Below are positions 1 to 7,289 of a stretch of 9,757 bases of DNA, in pieces. The notes under the pieces are model-generated. The model was not told where the DNA came from. It searched no databases and was given only the letters and a program-made list of their open reading frames with translations. Numbering within the stretch: the first letter of the stretch is position 1; each line of letters starts with the position of its first letter. The stretch comes from SURF-32 sp964648365 (lineage in GTDB: Bacteria > Planctomycetota > Phycisphaerae > UBA1845), in NCBI GenBank assembly GCA_964648365.1, contig CAZYLK010000208.1, forward strand, positions 1-9,757, in the 5' to 3' direction. The position numbers and the translations under genes were made by a program.

Positions 1-832
1 CGGCGCAAAGAAGCCGGAGACCAGCAAGTACGGCACCAAGTGCGGCTTCGGCCCGGCGAGCCGGCCGCTCAACAAGATCGTCTACAAGTTCGACTTTGCG
101 GACTACAAGGACGAAACGCCGGAGAAGCAGTTGCGCGACACGCGCTTGGATCTTCGGGACTTCCAATGCCCCGGCGACGACGGGCCGCCGCGCGGCGCTC
201 ACTGCCAGGACTGGATCGACGACGGTCAGACCAGCTCGTACGACTGGTTCGGCAACAGCTACGCTTCCAACGTCTTTCTGACCGGCCTGACGAACGGAAT
301 GGGCAAGCTGCAGAGCAACTCGCCCTACCTGCGACCCGCGTCGCGCGTTCCGAACGCCGCCCGAACGCTTTACTTCGAGGAGAACGTCGGCCGATGGGCG
401 TGGGGCGCCCGTCGCGAGATCTGCCCCTACCTGGGCAACGCCGGCGTGGACATCGGCCCGTTGAAGACCCTGCGCGGCTGGCACGGCGACGACTGGCACT
501 ACGTCCGCTCGTTCGTCGATGCCCATGCCGCGTACCAGAAGATCCTCATCGAGGGGACGCGCGATGCGAACGGCTACTACGAGCACTACACGTCGGGGCA
601 GTTCGAGATTAACCCCCTTGACTGGCCGATCGCGAACGACAACTGCGACAAGGAGCCGGTCAACTACCGGCGGCTGACCTGGAACGACGCGCGGTGCATC
701 CTGGTGCGAGGTCAGGAGTGGCAGAAGGACACCCTGCCGGCGCCGCGCGTGTGTACTGAATTGGGCGGGATCGGCGGCGGCAATCGACCGTCGTACGAAG
801 GTTGTGCTTGTGCGCAAATGCCGTGTCCGTAG
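1..832 (+). CDS. Prepilin-type (pseudopilin-like) protein, copy 1, 5' truncated by window edge
   Basis: The frame is open from the first full codon at base 2 to the TAG at 830-832, giving 276 residues of the C-terminal part. It is collinear with the complete gene at 1215-2369 at a constant offset of 1537 nt with no indels. I count about 34 substitutions in 276 residues (roughly 88% identity). If the copies match throughout, the missing start lies about 320 nt left of the window. Shared features are the blocks RGAHCQDWIDDGQTSS, LRGWHGDDW and VDAHA, and the Cys-rich tail EGCAC-x-QMPCP. The prepilin leader itself is not visible here and is inferred from the paralogue. Planctomycetes carry many such secreted proteins with a prepilin leader; their individual jobs are mostly unknown. 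Substitutions cluster near the C-terminus (bases about 640-720). A terminator follows 31 nt after the stop. Confidence 0.85.
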   Translation, partial: GAKKPETSKYGTKCGFGPASRPLNKIVYKFDFADYKDETPEKQLRDTRLDLRDFQCPGDDGPPRGAHCQDWIDDGQTSSYDWFGNSYASNVFLTGLTNGMGKLQSNSPYLRPASRVPNAARTLYFEENVGRWAWGARREICPYLGNAGVDIGPLKTLRGWHGDDWHYVRSFVDAHAAYQKILIEGTRDANGYYEHYTSGQFEINPLDWPIANDNCDKEPVNYRRLTWNDARCILVRGQEWQKDTLPAPRVCTELGGIGGGNRPSYEGCACAQMPCP

Positions 833-863
833 CGACTTATTGATCGAGACGGGCGATCGCCAC

Positions 864-894
864 GAACCGACCGGGTCTGCCGGTCGGTTCTTTT
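864..894 (+). terminator. Intrinsic terminator after pseudopilin copy 1
   Basis: A perfect 11-bp GC-rich stem, GAACCGACCGG (864-874) with CCGGTCGGTTC (880-890), closes a 5-nt loop and is followed by TTTT (891-894). It lies 31 nt after the stop codon, as expected of a Rho-independent terminator. The core stem matches the terminator of copy 2. Confidence 0.85.
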
Positions 895-1199
895 CATGCG
901 CTGCGTTCGGGGCCTGGACGCCCCGGGCGGGCGAAGCGGATCCACCCGCGGCGACGGGTCCGTGACCGCCCGGCCGGACGTGACAATTTCGGACAGTCCG
1001 TCGCCCCGACCGCACCCGCCGATTCGGCCGCTCGAACGTCTTGTAGTAGCGTAGGACTGTCGGTTCCGCGACGCTTGCGGGATCTGGAGCGGTTCTTGCT
1101 GGGGGATCGGTGGGTGGCCGATTCCGGGGTGTCCATGGATTGACGACCAAGCGCCTGTTGAGCCGCCGCAATGGAGTCGGTGGGTCCATGCGCCGCATT
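895..1199. other. Intergenic region between the two pseudopilin copies
   Basis: No gene is supported here. The stretch is GC-rich and holds a small hairpin (GGGGC 909-913 with GCCCC 920-924) and an odd-centred palindrome CGGACAGTCCG (990-1000). The partial inverse GGACTGT recurs at 1054-1060. The promoter of the second copy should be in this interval, but I see no convincing -35/-10 pair. Open frames on both strands here are shadows. Confidence 0.5.
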
Positions 1200-1205
1200 G
1201 GAGGT
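1200..1205 (+). promoter_or_regulatory. Shine-Dalgarno site of pseudopilin copy 2
   Basis: GGAGGT lies 9 nt before the ATG at 1215. This selects 1215 over the in-frame upstream candidates at 1110 and 1188, which have no such site. Confidence 0.8.
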
Positions 1206-1214
1206 ATTCACAGT

Positions 1215-2369
<1,155 letters not shown>

Positions 2370-2401
2370 GCGGCGATCGAAAGCGCTCTTGATCATCGAA
2401 G

Positions 2402-2430
2402 ACCGACCGGCCCGTGCCGGTCGGTTTTTT
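2402..2430 (+). terminator. Intrinsic terminator after pseudopilin copy 2
   Basis: A perfect 10-bp stem, ACCGACCGGC (2402-2411) with GCCGGTCGGT (2416-2425), closes a CCGT loop and is followed directly by TTTTT (2426-2430). It lies 32 nt after the stop. There is no T run on the opposite strand, so it should not stop the converging gene at 2472. Confidence 0.88.
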
Positions 2431-2471
2431 CATGCGCCGTCCCGCCTGCCGCACGGTCCCGGCGAGGCGGG

Positions 2472-3134
2472 CTATTCAAACTCCTGCAATCGACGGCGGC
2501 GGCGCTCCTTGTATGCTTCAACGCCCTCGTCGGCGAGTTCGGCCCGGCTCTTCTCGGGCGGGTGCAGGCGCAGCACGACGGCGCTGCGCGCCGCCAGAAG
2601 GAAGAGGAAGCCCGCACCCGCCGCCAGGGCCGCGCCCATCACGGCCGTCAGCCAGGAGCCGCTCAGAAGCGCAGCCGCCGTCGCAGCCACGTAGGCCAGC
2701 GCCATCAGGCCAGTGACGACCATGCCGACGGGCGGTCCCGTGGTCATCTCACCCTGCAACGCCCATCCGGCCGCGGTCAGCGCCAGTGCTCCGATGAGCG
2801 TGGCCAGGATCGCCGTGTTCCAGGCGATCGAGCCGAGTCGCGCCCGATCCGGCGCGCTCCGGTTGATGTCCGTGGCCGCCGTCGAATGCGAATGCTGGCC
2901 CGCAGCCGCTGGTTCGGCGTCATCGACGCCGGCCGGCGCGCTGCCTGTCCCTGGCGGCTGTGGTGTCGTGCGCGTGGCGATCAGCGAGAGGGGGCACGAT
3001 AGGGCGAGCGCGATCATCCCGACCTTCGCGTAGAGGCCCCCCGTCGCGGTGACAAAGTCTCGCGGCGAAGGCGGCGGCAGGTTCGGAGCGTCGTCGGCCG
3101 GTCGATTCGAGAAGGCATCGGTCATGGCGGGCAT
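2472..3134 (-). CDS. Multi-pass membrane protein of unknown function
   Basis: Read from the ATG at 3134 this gives 220 residues ending in TAG (2472-2474). The frame stays open to a GTG at 3188 (238 residues), and a second ATG lies at 3125. None of the three has a Shine-Dalgarno site, so the start is uncertain. The N-terminus is Pro/Ala-rich and probably disordered. Four hydrophobic segments follow (in 238-residue numbering about 56-72, 122-144, 153-177 and 182-200), separated by a low-complexity His/Ser/Ala stretch. The tail is highly charged (RAELADEGVEAYKERRRRR). I do not recognise the family. It is the last gene of the likely rnhA-Memo-membrane protein operon, beginning about 40-105 nt after the Memo stop, and converges on the pseudopilin gene. 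Confidence 0.72.
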   Translation of the reverse strand: MPAMTDAFSNRPADDAPNLPPPSPRDFVTATGGLYAKVGMIALALSCPLSLIATRTTPQPPGTGSAPAGVDDAEPAAAGQHSHSTAATDINRSAPDRARLGSIAWNTAILATLIGALALTAAGWALQGEMTTGPPVGMVVTGLMALAYVAATAAALLSGSWLTAVMGAALAAGAGFLFLLAARSAVVLRLHPPEKSRAELADEGVEAYKERRRRRLQEFE

Positions 3135-3229
3135 CGCATCGGGTTCGGGCGCGGGTGCGCGCTGACGCTCGCGCCGGGGCCGCAGCACTTGCGCGACAGC
3201 ACGGGCCGCTTACGGCGTCGCGCGGTCGT

Positions 3230-4438
3230 CTACTGCGTCAGGAGTGCAGCCATGCAGGTGACGCCACAGGCGCCCTCGTCATCCACGGCCTGATGATAGC
3301 CGAGAACGTGAACGTCGGCATGGGGGAGCGCCGTCAGAAGCGTGAAGATGCAGCCGGCGCTGCATACGCGAGTCGGATTCGCGTCGGCGGCGACGCGGGC
3401 GCGGAACGTCTCGGCGTCGCCGCTGCGCACGGCGGCGATGGCGGCGGCGTCGCGGTCCCGAACGGACGCCAGAAACGTGTCGTCGAGCCGGTCCGGATCG
3501 CCGAACTGCGGTCCGACGTGGCTTAGGTCCGCGCCGGCGATGAACAGCGTGTCGCCGGGCGCCTCACTCGCAAGCCGCCCGAGTGCCGCGGCGAGCGTGC
3601 GCAGGTCGACGCCTAGCCCGTCCAGGGGCGCCGTACCAGTCGGGCCGCAGGGATCGGGGCAGAGGATGGGAACCATGCGGAACCGGTCGGCGCCGAACAG
3701 ATGCTGCAACCACAGCACCTGGAGTTCGATCGAATGCTCCGCGGCGTGATCCAGCTCGAAGCCTCGCAGCGAGCCGACCTCGCCTTCGAGACGATCGAGA
3801 AAATCGCGGTCGTTCGCTGTGACGCCGAGCGGCGTGGCGAAGTCGGCCGCGGTTGCCACGGCCGACGCGGAGCGGCCGAAGTGATTGGTGCCGAGGATGA
3901 TCACGCGATCCGGCGCCGGGCGGCCTCTCAAGGCGCCGTAGGCGGCGGCGTAGCACGGGCGGCCGCGGGGGTAATCCAGGTGCGGCGCAATGAGGCCGAT
4001 CGCGCGGCCGGGGCAGGCGGTGGGTGGCGCGTCGCCCAGGATCGTCGTGAATGGTTCGCCGTCGTCCTCGCCGACGCCGAGCGCCTCGGCATCGCGGATC
4101 GGGCGTGCCGGCGCGGCGCGATAGGCGGCCACGCGGGCGTTGTAGTGCGCGTCGAAGGCGTCATCGTCGAGGAAGAGGGCGTTACTGAGCGTGGCAAGCA
4201 GTCCGTCTACGACGCCTGTCTCGATCAACACCCCCGTGCTGCGAGCGAAATCGGCCCGGATCTCGGCTGCGGTTCGACTGCCGTCCATCATCGCCAGCAG
4301 ATGAAGCGCAGCGGCCGACACGCTGAGCACCGAGTCCGAGAGTCGGGCGGCGTCGCGCAGGGCGAACATGGCCTCGCCATTCTCGTCCGGCAGCCGGATC
4401 GGCTCGATCGTGTGTCGCAGTCTCGGCGTCGCGGGCAC
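3230..4438 (-). CDS. Memo-family protein (AmmeMemoRadiSam system protein B) with PqqD-like N-terminal extension
   Basis: The protein has 402 residues and a GTG start with a Shine-Dalgarno site (GGAGGA). Residues about 146-402 form a Memo domain: APHLDYPRG (151-159), ILGTNHFG (181-188), DHAAEHSIELQ (230-240), GADLSH (302-307) and PTRVCSAG (355-362). The residues matching the metal ligands of human MEMO1 are all present: His153, His186 and Cys359. The family resembles class III dioxygenases, but its bacterial reaction is not settled; it is often encoded with AMMECR1 and radical SAM partners, neither of which is in this window. Residues about 20-95 are extra. Their pattern (VSAAALHLLAMMDGSRTAAEI, then a helical stretch ending in LSNALFLDD) resembles PqqD-like winged-helix domains that bind peptides. 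Residues 105-145 look like a linker. The gene lies downstream of rnhA in the same direction. Confidence 0.88.
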   Translation of the reverse strand: MPATPRLRHTIEPIRLPDENGEAMFALRDAARLSDSVLSVSAAALHLLAMMDGSRTAAEIRADFARSTGVLIETGVVDGLLATLSNALFLDDDAFDAHYNARVAAYRAAPARPIRDAEALGVGEDDGEPFTTILGDAPPTACPGRAIGLIAPHLDYPRGRPCYAAAYGALRGRPAPDRVIILGTNHFGRSASAVATAADFATPLGVTANDRDFLDRLEGEVGSLRGFELDHAAEHSIELQVLWLQHLFGADRFRMVPILCPDPCGPTGTAPLDGLGVDLRTLAAALGRLASEAPGDTLFIAGADLSHVGPQFGDPDRLDDTFLASVRDRDAAAIAAVRSGDAETFRARVAADANPTRVCSAGCIFTLLTALPHADVHVLGYHQAVDDEGACGVTCMAALLTQ

Positions 4439-4442
4439 GGGT

Positions 4443-4448
4443 TCCTCC
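4443..4448 (-). promoter_or_regulatory. Shine-Dalgarno site of the Memo-family gene
   Basis: GGAGGA on the - strand ends 4 nt before the GTG at 4438, supporting that non-ATG start. It lies just outside the long hairpin at 4450-4590. Confidence 0.7.
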
Positions 4449-4449
4449 G

Positions 4450-4590
4450 GGAATAACGAGTGGCGAATAGCGAATAACGAATTAAAGAGTCCGCATCACG
4501 AGGTTTACGGCGAGCTGCCGTGCTTGCTGCCGGGAATGACCTGCCTCGTTTTTCTCAATTCGTTATTCGCCATTCGTTATTCGCTATTCC
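4450..4590. repeat. AT-rich long hairpin (MITE/REP-like palindromic element)
   Basis: Bases 4450-4483 pair with 4557-4590 over 34 positions with two mismatches and three G-T pairs, including a perfect 14-bp block GCGAATAACGAATT (4470-4483 with 4557-4570). The arms are made of short repeated words such as GAATAACGA and GCGAATA, and are clearly AT-rich against the GC-rich surroundings. The 73-nt loop holds smaller stems (ACGAGG 4498-4503 with CCTCGT 4544-4549; ACGGC 4507-4511 with GCCGT 4517-4521). It encodes nothing convincing. It fills the gap between the rnhA stop and the Memo ribosome-binding site, so it would be transcribed within the operon. A non-autonomous repeat is my inference. Confidence 0.75.
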
Positions 4591-4594
4591 ATTA

Positions 4595-5077
4595 CTATTC
4601 CTCACTCAGCGCCTTGCGCATCATCACCCGCCGCGTGGCGGCGACGGCGAGTTCGTCACAGCGCTCGTTTTCGGCGTGGCCGGCGTGCCCGCGGACATGT
4701 TCATAGGTCACCTCGTGCTTGCCGGCGACGGCGTGCAGCGCTTCCCACAGTTCGCGGTTCTTGACGGGTGGGCCTTTCCGGCCGCGGCGCCAGCCGTTGA
4801 CGATCCAGCCGTGGATCCACTCCGTCATGCCCTGCACGACGTATTGACTGTCGGTGACGACGTGAACGCGGCGCGGGCGGCTGGCGTCGAGGGCCTTGAG
4901 ACCTTCGATGACGGCCGTCAGTTCCATCTGGTTGTTGGTGGTGCGCCGCTCGCCGCCGGACATCTCTTTTTCCTTGCCGGTTGAGACATGGCGCAGGATG
5001 CAGCCCCAGCCGCCCGGGCCCGGGTTGCCGCTGCATGCGCCGTCGGCGAAGAGCATGACTTCGGGTTGGTCGGGCAA
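4595..5077 (-). CDS. rnhA: Ribonuclease HI
   Basis: The 160-residue protein matches the usual length of bacterial RNase HI. The family motifs occur in order: DGACSGNPGPGGWG (12-25), TNNQMELTAV (47-56), VTDSQYV (74-80), VKNRELWE (105-112) and GHAGHAENERCDELA (130-144). The catalytic carboxylates correspond to Asp12, Glu52, Asp76 and Asp141, with the conserved His at 131. It is a cytoplasmic enzyme that cuts the RNA strand of RNA-DNA hybrids, removing R-loops and primer RNA, using divalent metal ions. The start is taken as TTG at 5077 because AGAGGT lies 5 nt upstream; the ATG at 5056 has no such site. It heads a likely operon with the Memo-family gene, although the 34-bp hairpin in between may reduce read-through. 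Confidence 0.96.
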   Translation of the reverse strand: MPDQPEVMLFADGACSGNPGPGGWGCILRHVSTGKEKEMSGGERRTTNNQMELTAVIEGLKALDASRPRRVHVVTDSQYVVQGMTEWIHGWIVNGWRRGRKGPPVKNRELWEALHAVAGKHEVTYEHVRGHAGHAENERCDELAVAATRRVMMRKALSEE

Positions 5078-5082
5078 AGTTT

Positions 5083-5088
5083 ACCTCT
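5083..5088 (-). promoter_or_regulatory. Shine-Dalgarno site of rnhA
   Basis: AGAGGT on the - strand stands 5 nt before the TTG at 5077. It favours TTG over the downstream ATG at 5056. Confidence 0.6.
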
Positions 5089-5095
5089 GCCGGAT

Positions 5096-5351
5096 CACCG
5101 GCTGCAAACTGGTGCCACAGTCCGAGCCCGCCTTTCAAGGCGGGGTCCACCGGTTACAAACCGGTGNNNNNNNNNNNNNNNNNNNNNNNNNNNNNNNNNN
5201 NNNNNNNNNNNNNNNNNNNNNNNNNNNNNNNNNNNNNNNNNNNNNNNNNNNNNNNNNNNNNNNNNNGTGCCACAGTCCGAGCCCGCCTTTCAAGGCGGGG
5301 TCCACCGGTTACAAACCGGTGCCACATCGGATCACCGGTTACAAACCGGTG
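5096..5351 (+). repeat. REP-like palindrome array, forward orientation, interrupted by assembly gap
   Basis: Four 19-nt palindromes are seen: CACCGGCTGCAAACTGGTG (5096-5114, diverged) and three identical copies CACCGGTTACAAACCGGTG (5148-5166, 5303-5321, 5333-5351). Each is an 8-bp stem with a 3-nt loop and is followed by CCACA. Flanking GGATCA and CCACA words give a 30-nt unit. A second stem type, CCCGCCTT-TC-AAGGCGGG, lies at 5127-5144 and 5282-5299. Read as protein the units give words like TGYKPVPH, a familiar read-through product of planctomycete intergenic repeats. The copy number is unreliable because of the N run. Confidence 0.85.
5167..5266. other. Assembly gap (100 Ns)
   Basis: Exactly 100 N bases mark a scaffold gap of unknown true size. 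The 55 nt before it (5112-5166) and the 55 nt after it (5267-5321) are identical. This suggests that two contig ends share an overlap rather than that sequence is truly missing. Confidence 0.97.
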
Positions 5352-5525
5352 CCACACGGGATGCGGATTGTACTGCGGAGGTGGCGGTTCGTCGTCCGCT
5401 GGCACAGAAACCCATCGCCGCCGTTCGGGTGGGGGACGGCGCGGATTGGACGGCAACGCGCCCGTCGGTATCTTCCGCGACGCGCGTCGCGCCGCATTCG
5501 GTGTGGCACCTGTGGCGCCATGTGG
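5352..5525. other. Spacer between inverted REP-like arrays; chrA/rnhA divergent region
   Basis: No gene is supported. The stretch ends with a degenerate piece of the repeat unit (TGTGGCACC at 5502-5510 and again at 5521-5529). Promoters for the divergent rnhA and chrA genes must lie somewhere in 5078-5643, but I cannot point to convincing elements. Confidence 0.5.
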
Positions 5526-5604
5526 CACCGGTTTTCAACCGGTGATCCGATGTGGCACCGGTTTCCAACCGGTGATCCGGTGTGGCACCGGTTTCCAACC
5601 GGTG
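5526..5604 (-). repeat. REP-like palindrome array, inverted orientation
   Basis: Three 19-nt palindromes lie at a 30-nt period: CACCGGTTTTCAACCGGTG (5526-5544) and two copies of CACCGGTTTCCAACCGGTG (5556-5574, 5586-5604). They are joined by GATCC(G/A)(A/G)TGTGG words. The whole unit is the reverse complement of the unit in the array at 5096-5351, apart from the loop. The array ends 39 nt before the chrA start codon. In the forward frame it would read as repeats of GTGFQPVIR, but this is non-coding. Confidence 0.88.
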
Positions 5605-5629
5605 ATCCGGGCCGCGCGATTCGCGCCGG

Positions 5630-5636
5630 GGAGAGG
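5630..5636 (+). promoter_or_regulatory. Shine-Dalgarno site of chrA
   Basis: GGAGAGG stands 7 nt before the ATG at 5644. It marks the true start; the open frame continues upstream only through repeats and Ns. Confidence 0.75.
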
Positions 5637-5643
5637 ATCGTCC

Positions 5644-7158
5644 ATGTCAGCACCGTCCGCCGGCGGCCCAGCCGCCCCTGACGACCGACCGGTTGCGCCG
5701 CCTGAGCCGCCGACGCCGCGCGAGCATCCATCGTTCGCCCGTGCGGTGCGCTTCTGGCTCAAGCTCGGGTTCATCAGCTTCGGCGGGCCGACCGGTCAGA
5801 TCGCGATCATGCATCGGGAACTGGTCGAGCGGCTCCGCTGGATCAGCGAGAACCGCTTCCTGCACGCGCTCAACTACTGCATGATTCTGCCAGGGCCGGA
5901 GGCGCAGCAGCTTGCCACCTACATCGGCTGGCTGCTGCATCGCACCTGGGGCGGCATCCTCGCCGGGAGCCTGTTCGTGCTGCCGTCCGTGGTCATCCTG
6001 TGGCTGTTGAGTTTCGTCTACGTCACTTACGGCGACGTGGCGTGGGTGGCGGCGGTGTTCAGCGGGCTTAAGCCGGCCGTGGTGGCGATCGTGGCCGCGG
6101 CGGTCATTCGCATCGGGCGACGGGCGCTGAAGAACGCCGCCATGTGGACGCTCGCAGCCGCCGCGTTCGTGGCCATCTACTTTCTGCACGCGCCGTTTCC
6201 GCTGATCATCGTCGCGGCCGGGCTTGTCGGCCTGACCGGCGCGCGGCTTGCGCCGAAGTGGTTCGCCGTGCTCAAGCCGCACGGGTCGCCGGGCGGCCAC
6301 GGGGGCGGTGCTGGCGGCAAGGGAAGCGGCGCGCATGCCGGCGGCGCCGCGGCAAGTGTTCAAGCCGGCGGCGCCGCGGCAAGTGATCCAGCCGGCGGTG
6401 ATCACGCGGCGGATGGTGCGGAGCGCAAACAGACAGCGGCCGACGATTCCGTGATCGGCGATGACCATGAATCGCCGTCGCACGTGCGGCCGACGCTGGC
6501 GCGGGCGGTTCGCGTGATCGTTGTCTGCGTCGTGCTCTGGTGGACGCCGGTGCTGCTGGTCGGGCTGGTGCTGGGGCGCGAGCATGCGCTCTTTCACGAG
6601 GGCGTGTTTTTCAGCAAGGCGGCGATGGTTACGTTCGGCGGGGCGTACGCGGTGCTGCCGTACGTCGCGCAGCAGGCGGTGGAGCGGTACGCCTGGCTGA
6701 GCCCGCCGCAGATGCTCGACGGCCTGGGTCTGGCGGAGACGACGCCCGGGCCGCTCATTATGGTGGTGCAGTTCGTCGGCTTCCTGGGCGGATACCATCA
6801 TCCCGGCGATCTGCCGCCGCTGGTGGCCGCGACGCTCGGAGCGCTGCTCACGACATGGGTGACCTTCGTGCCGTGCTTTCTATGGATTCTCCTGGGGGCG
6901 CCCTACATCGAAACCATGCGCACCAACCGCCGGCTGACGGCCGCGCTGTCGGCGGTGACGGCCGCGGTGGTGGGCGTGGTGCTCAACCTGGCGGTGTGGT
7001 TCGGGCTTCACGTCCTGCGGCCGGAGGGGGCGGGGTGGGACGCGTTCGGCGTGGTCATCGCGGTGGCGGCGTTCGTGGTGATGGTGCGGTGGAAGGTCGA
7101 GGTGGTGCCGGTGATCGCGGGGGCGGCGGCGCTGGGGCTGATGCGCTCGCTGGTGTGA
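5644..7158 (+). CDS. chrA: Chromate transporter, two-domain CHR family
   Basis: The protein has 504 residues, a bit longer than a typical long-chain ChrA because of its linker and Pro-rich N-terminus (1-30). The first CHR domain (about 33-212) shows GFISFGGP (42-49) and ILPGPEAQQLATYIGW (81-96). The second (about 285-504) shows FGGAYAVLP (331-339) and ETTPGPLIMVVQFVGF (365-380). Both halves are rich in predicted membrane helices. ChrA is an inner-membrane carrier that expels chromate and can confer chromate resistance; some relatives have been linked to sulfate. The linker (about 213-283) is Gly/Ala-rich with a 9-residue repeat (AGGAAAS). The start is set by GGAGAGG at 5630-5636. The gene stands alone between repeat elements, with no chrB-like regulator in view. 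Confidence 0.93.
   Translation: MSAPSAGGPAAPDDRPVAPPEPPTPREHPSFARAVRFWLKLGFISFGGPTGQIAIMHRELVERLRWISENRFLHALNYCMILPGPEAQQLATYIGWLLHRTWGGILAGSLFVLPSVVILWLLSFVYVTYGDVAWVAAVFSGLKPAVVAIVAAAVIRIGRRALKNAAMWTLAAAAFVAIYFLHAPFPLIIVAAGLVGLTGARLAPKWFAVLKPHGSPGGHGGGAGGKGSGAHAGGAAASVQAGGAAASDPAGGDHAADGAERKQTAADDSVIGDDHESPSHVRPTLARAVRVIVVCVVLWWTPVLLVGLVLGREHALFHEGVFFSKAAMVTFGGAYAVLPYVAQQAVERYAWLSPPQMLDGLGLAETTPGPLIMVVQFVGFLGGYHHPGDLPPLVAATLGALLTTWVTFVPCFLWILLGAPYIETMRTNRRLTAALSAVTAAVVGVVLNLAVWFGLHVLRPEGAGWDAFGVVIAVAAFVVMVRWKVEVVPVIAGAAALGLMRSLV
6337..6402 (+). repeat. 27-nt tandem repeat inside the chrA linker
   Basis: A 22-nt sequence at 6337-6358 recurs exactly at 6364-6385, and its first part recurs at 6391-6398, so the period is 27 nt (nine codons, frame kept). 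It encodes two AGGAAAS units followed by AGGDHAA between the two CHR domains. Confidence 0.85.
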
Positions 7159-7289
7159 AGAAAAGGTGTCAGGATGATTTTTCTGATATTGATCTTGAAT
7201 ATGAGAGTGTCGTTCCTTGCGGCAGAGGTTGCGAACGGAGAGGCGCTCTACTGAAAAATCATCCTGACACACATCCTGACACCTTTTCT
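7159..7289. repeat. Palindromic element between convergent genes, probable bidirectional terminator
   Basis: The left arm AGAAAAGGTGTCAGGAT (7159-7175) is the exact inverse of ATCCTGACACCTTTTCT (7273-7289). The overlapping block GTGTCAGGATGATTTTTC (7166-7183) is the exact inverse of 7253-7270. The right arm thus contains a partial duplication of ATCCTGACAC, allowing two alternative stems. Both ends run into CCTTTTCT on the outgoing strand, as in an intrinsic terminator working both ways. The 69-nt core is less GC-rich than its neighbours. It starts directly after the chrA TGA and supplies the last codons and stop of the gene at 7259-7888. A short non-autonomous mobile repeat is possible; I see no clear target-site duplication. 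Confidence 0.8.

Noticed and set aside
40..612. + strand open frame overlapping pseudopilin copy 1
   Set aside because: It is a different frame of a gene confirmed by its paralogue, with Arg-rich composition typical of shadows in GC-rich DNA.
990..1060. Inverse words ACAGTCC and GGACTGT as possible operator or promoter elements
   Set aside because: The match is only seven bases, too short to separate from chance, and no -35/-10 elements lie nearby.
5096..5604. Regularly spaced repeats at a 30-nt period, possible CRISPR array
   Set aside because: The 19-nt palindromes are joined by conserved words and not unique spacers, there are only two to three copies in a row, they occur in both orientations, and no cas gene is near.
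5164..5643. Upstream extension of the chrA reading frame through the repeats and Ns
   Set aside because: This stretch translates only into repeat words such as GTGFQPVIR and unknown residues; the ATG at 5644 has a good ribosome-binding site and starts a normal ChrA.
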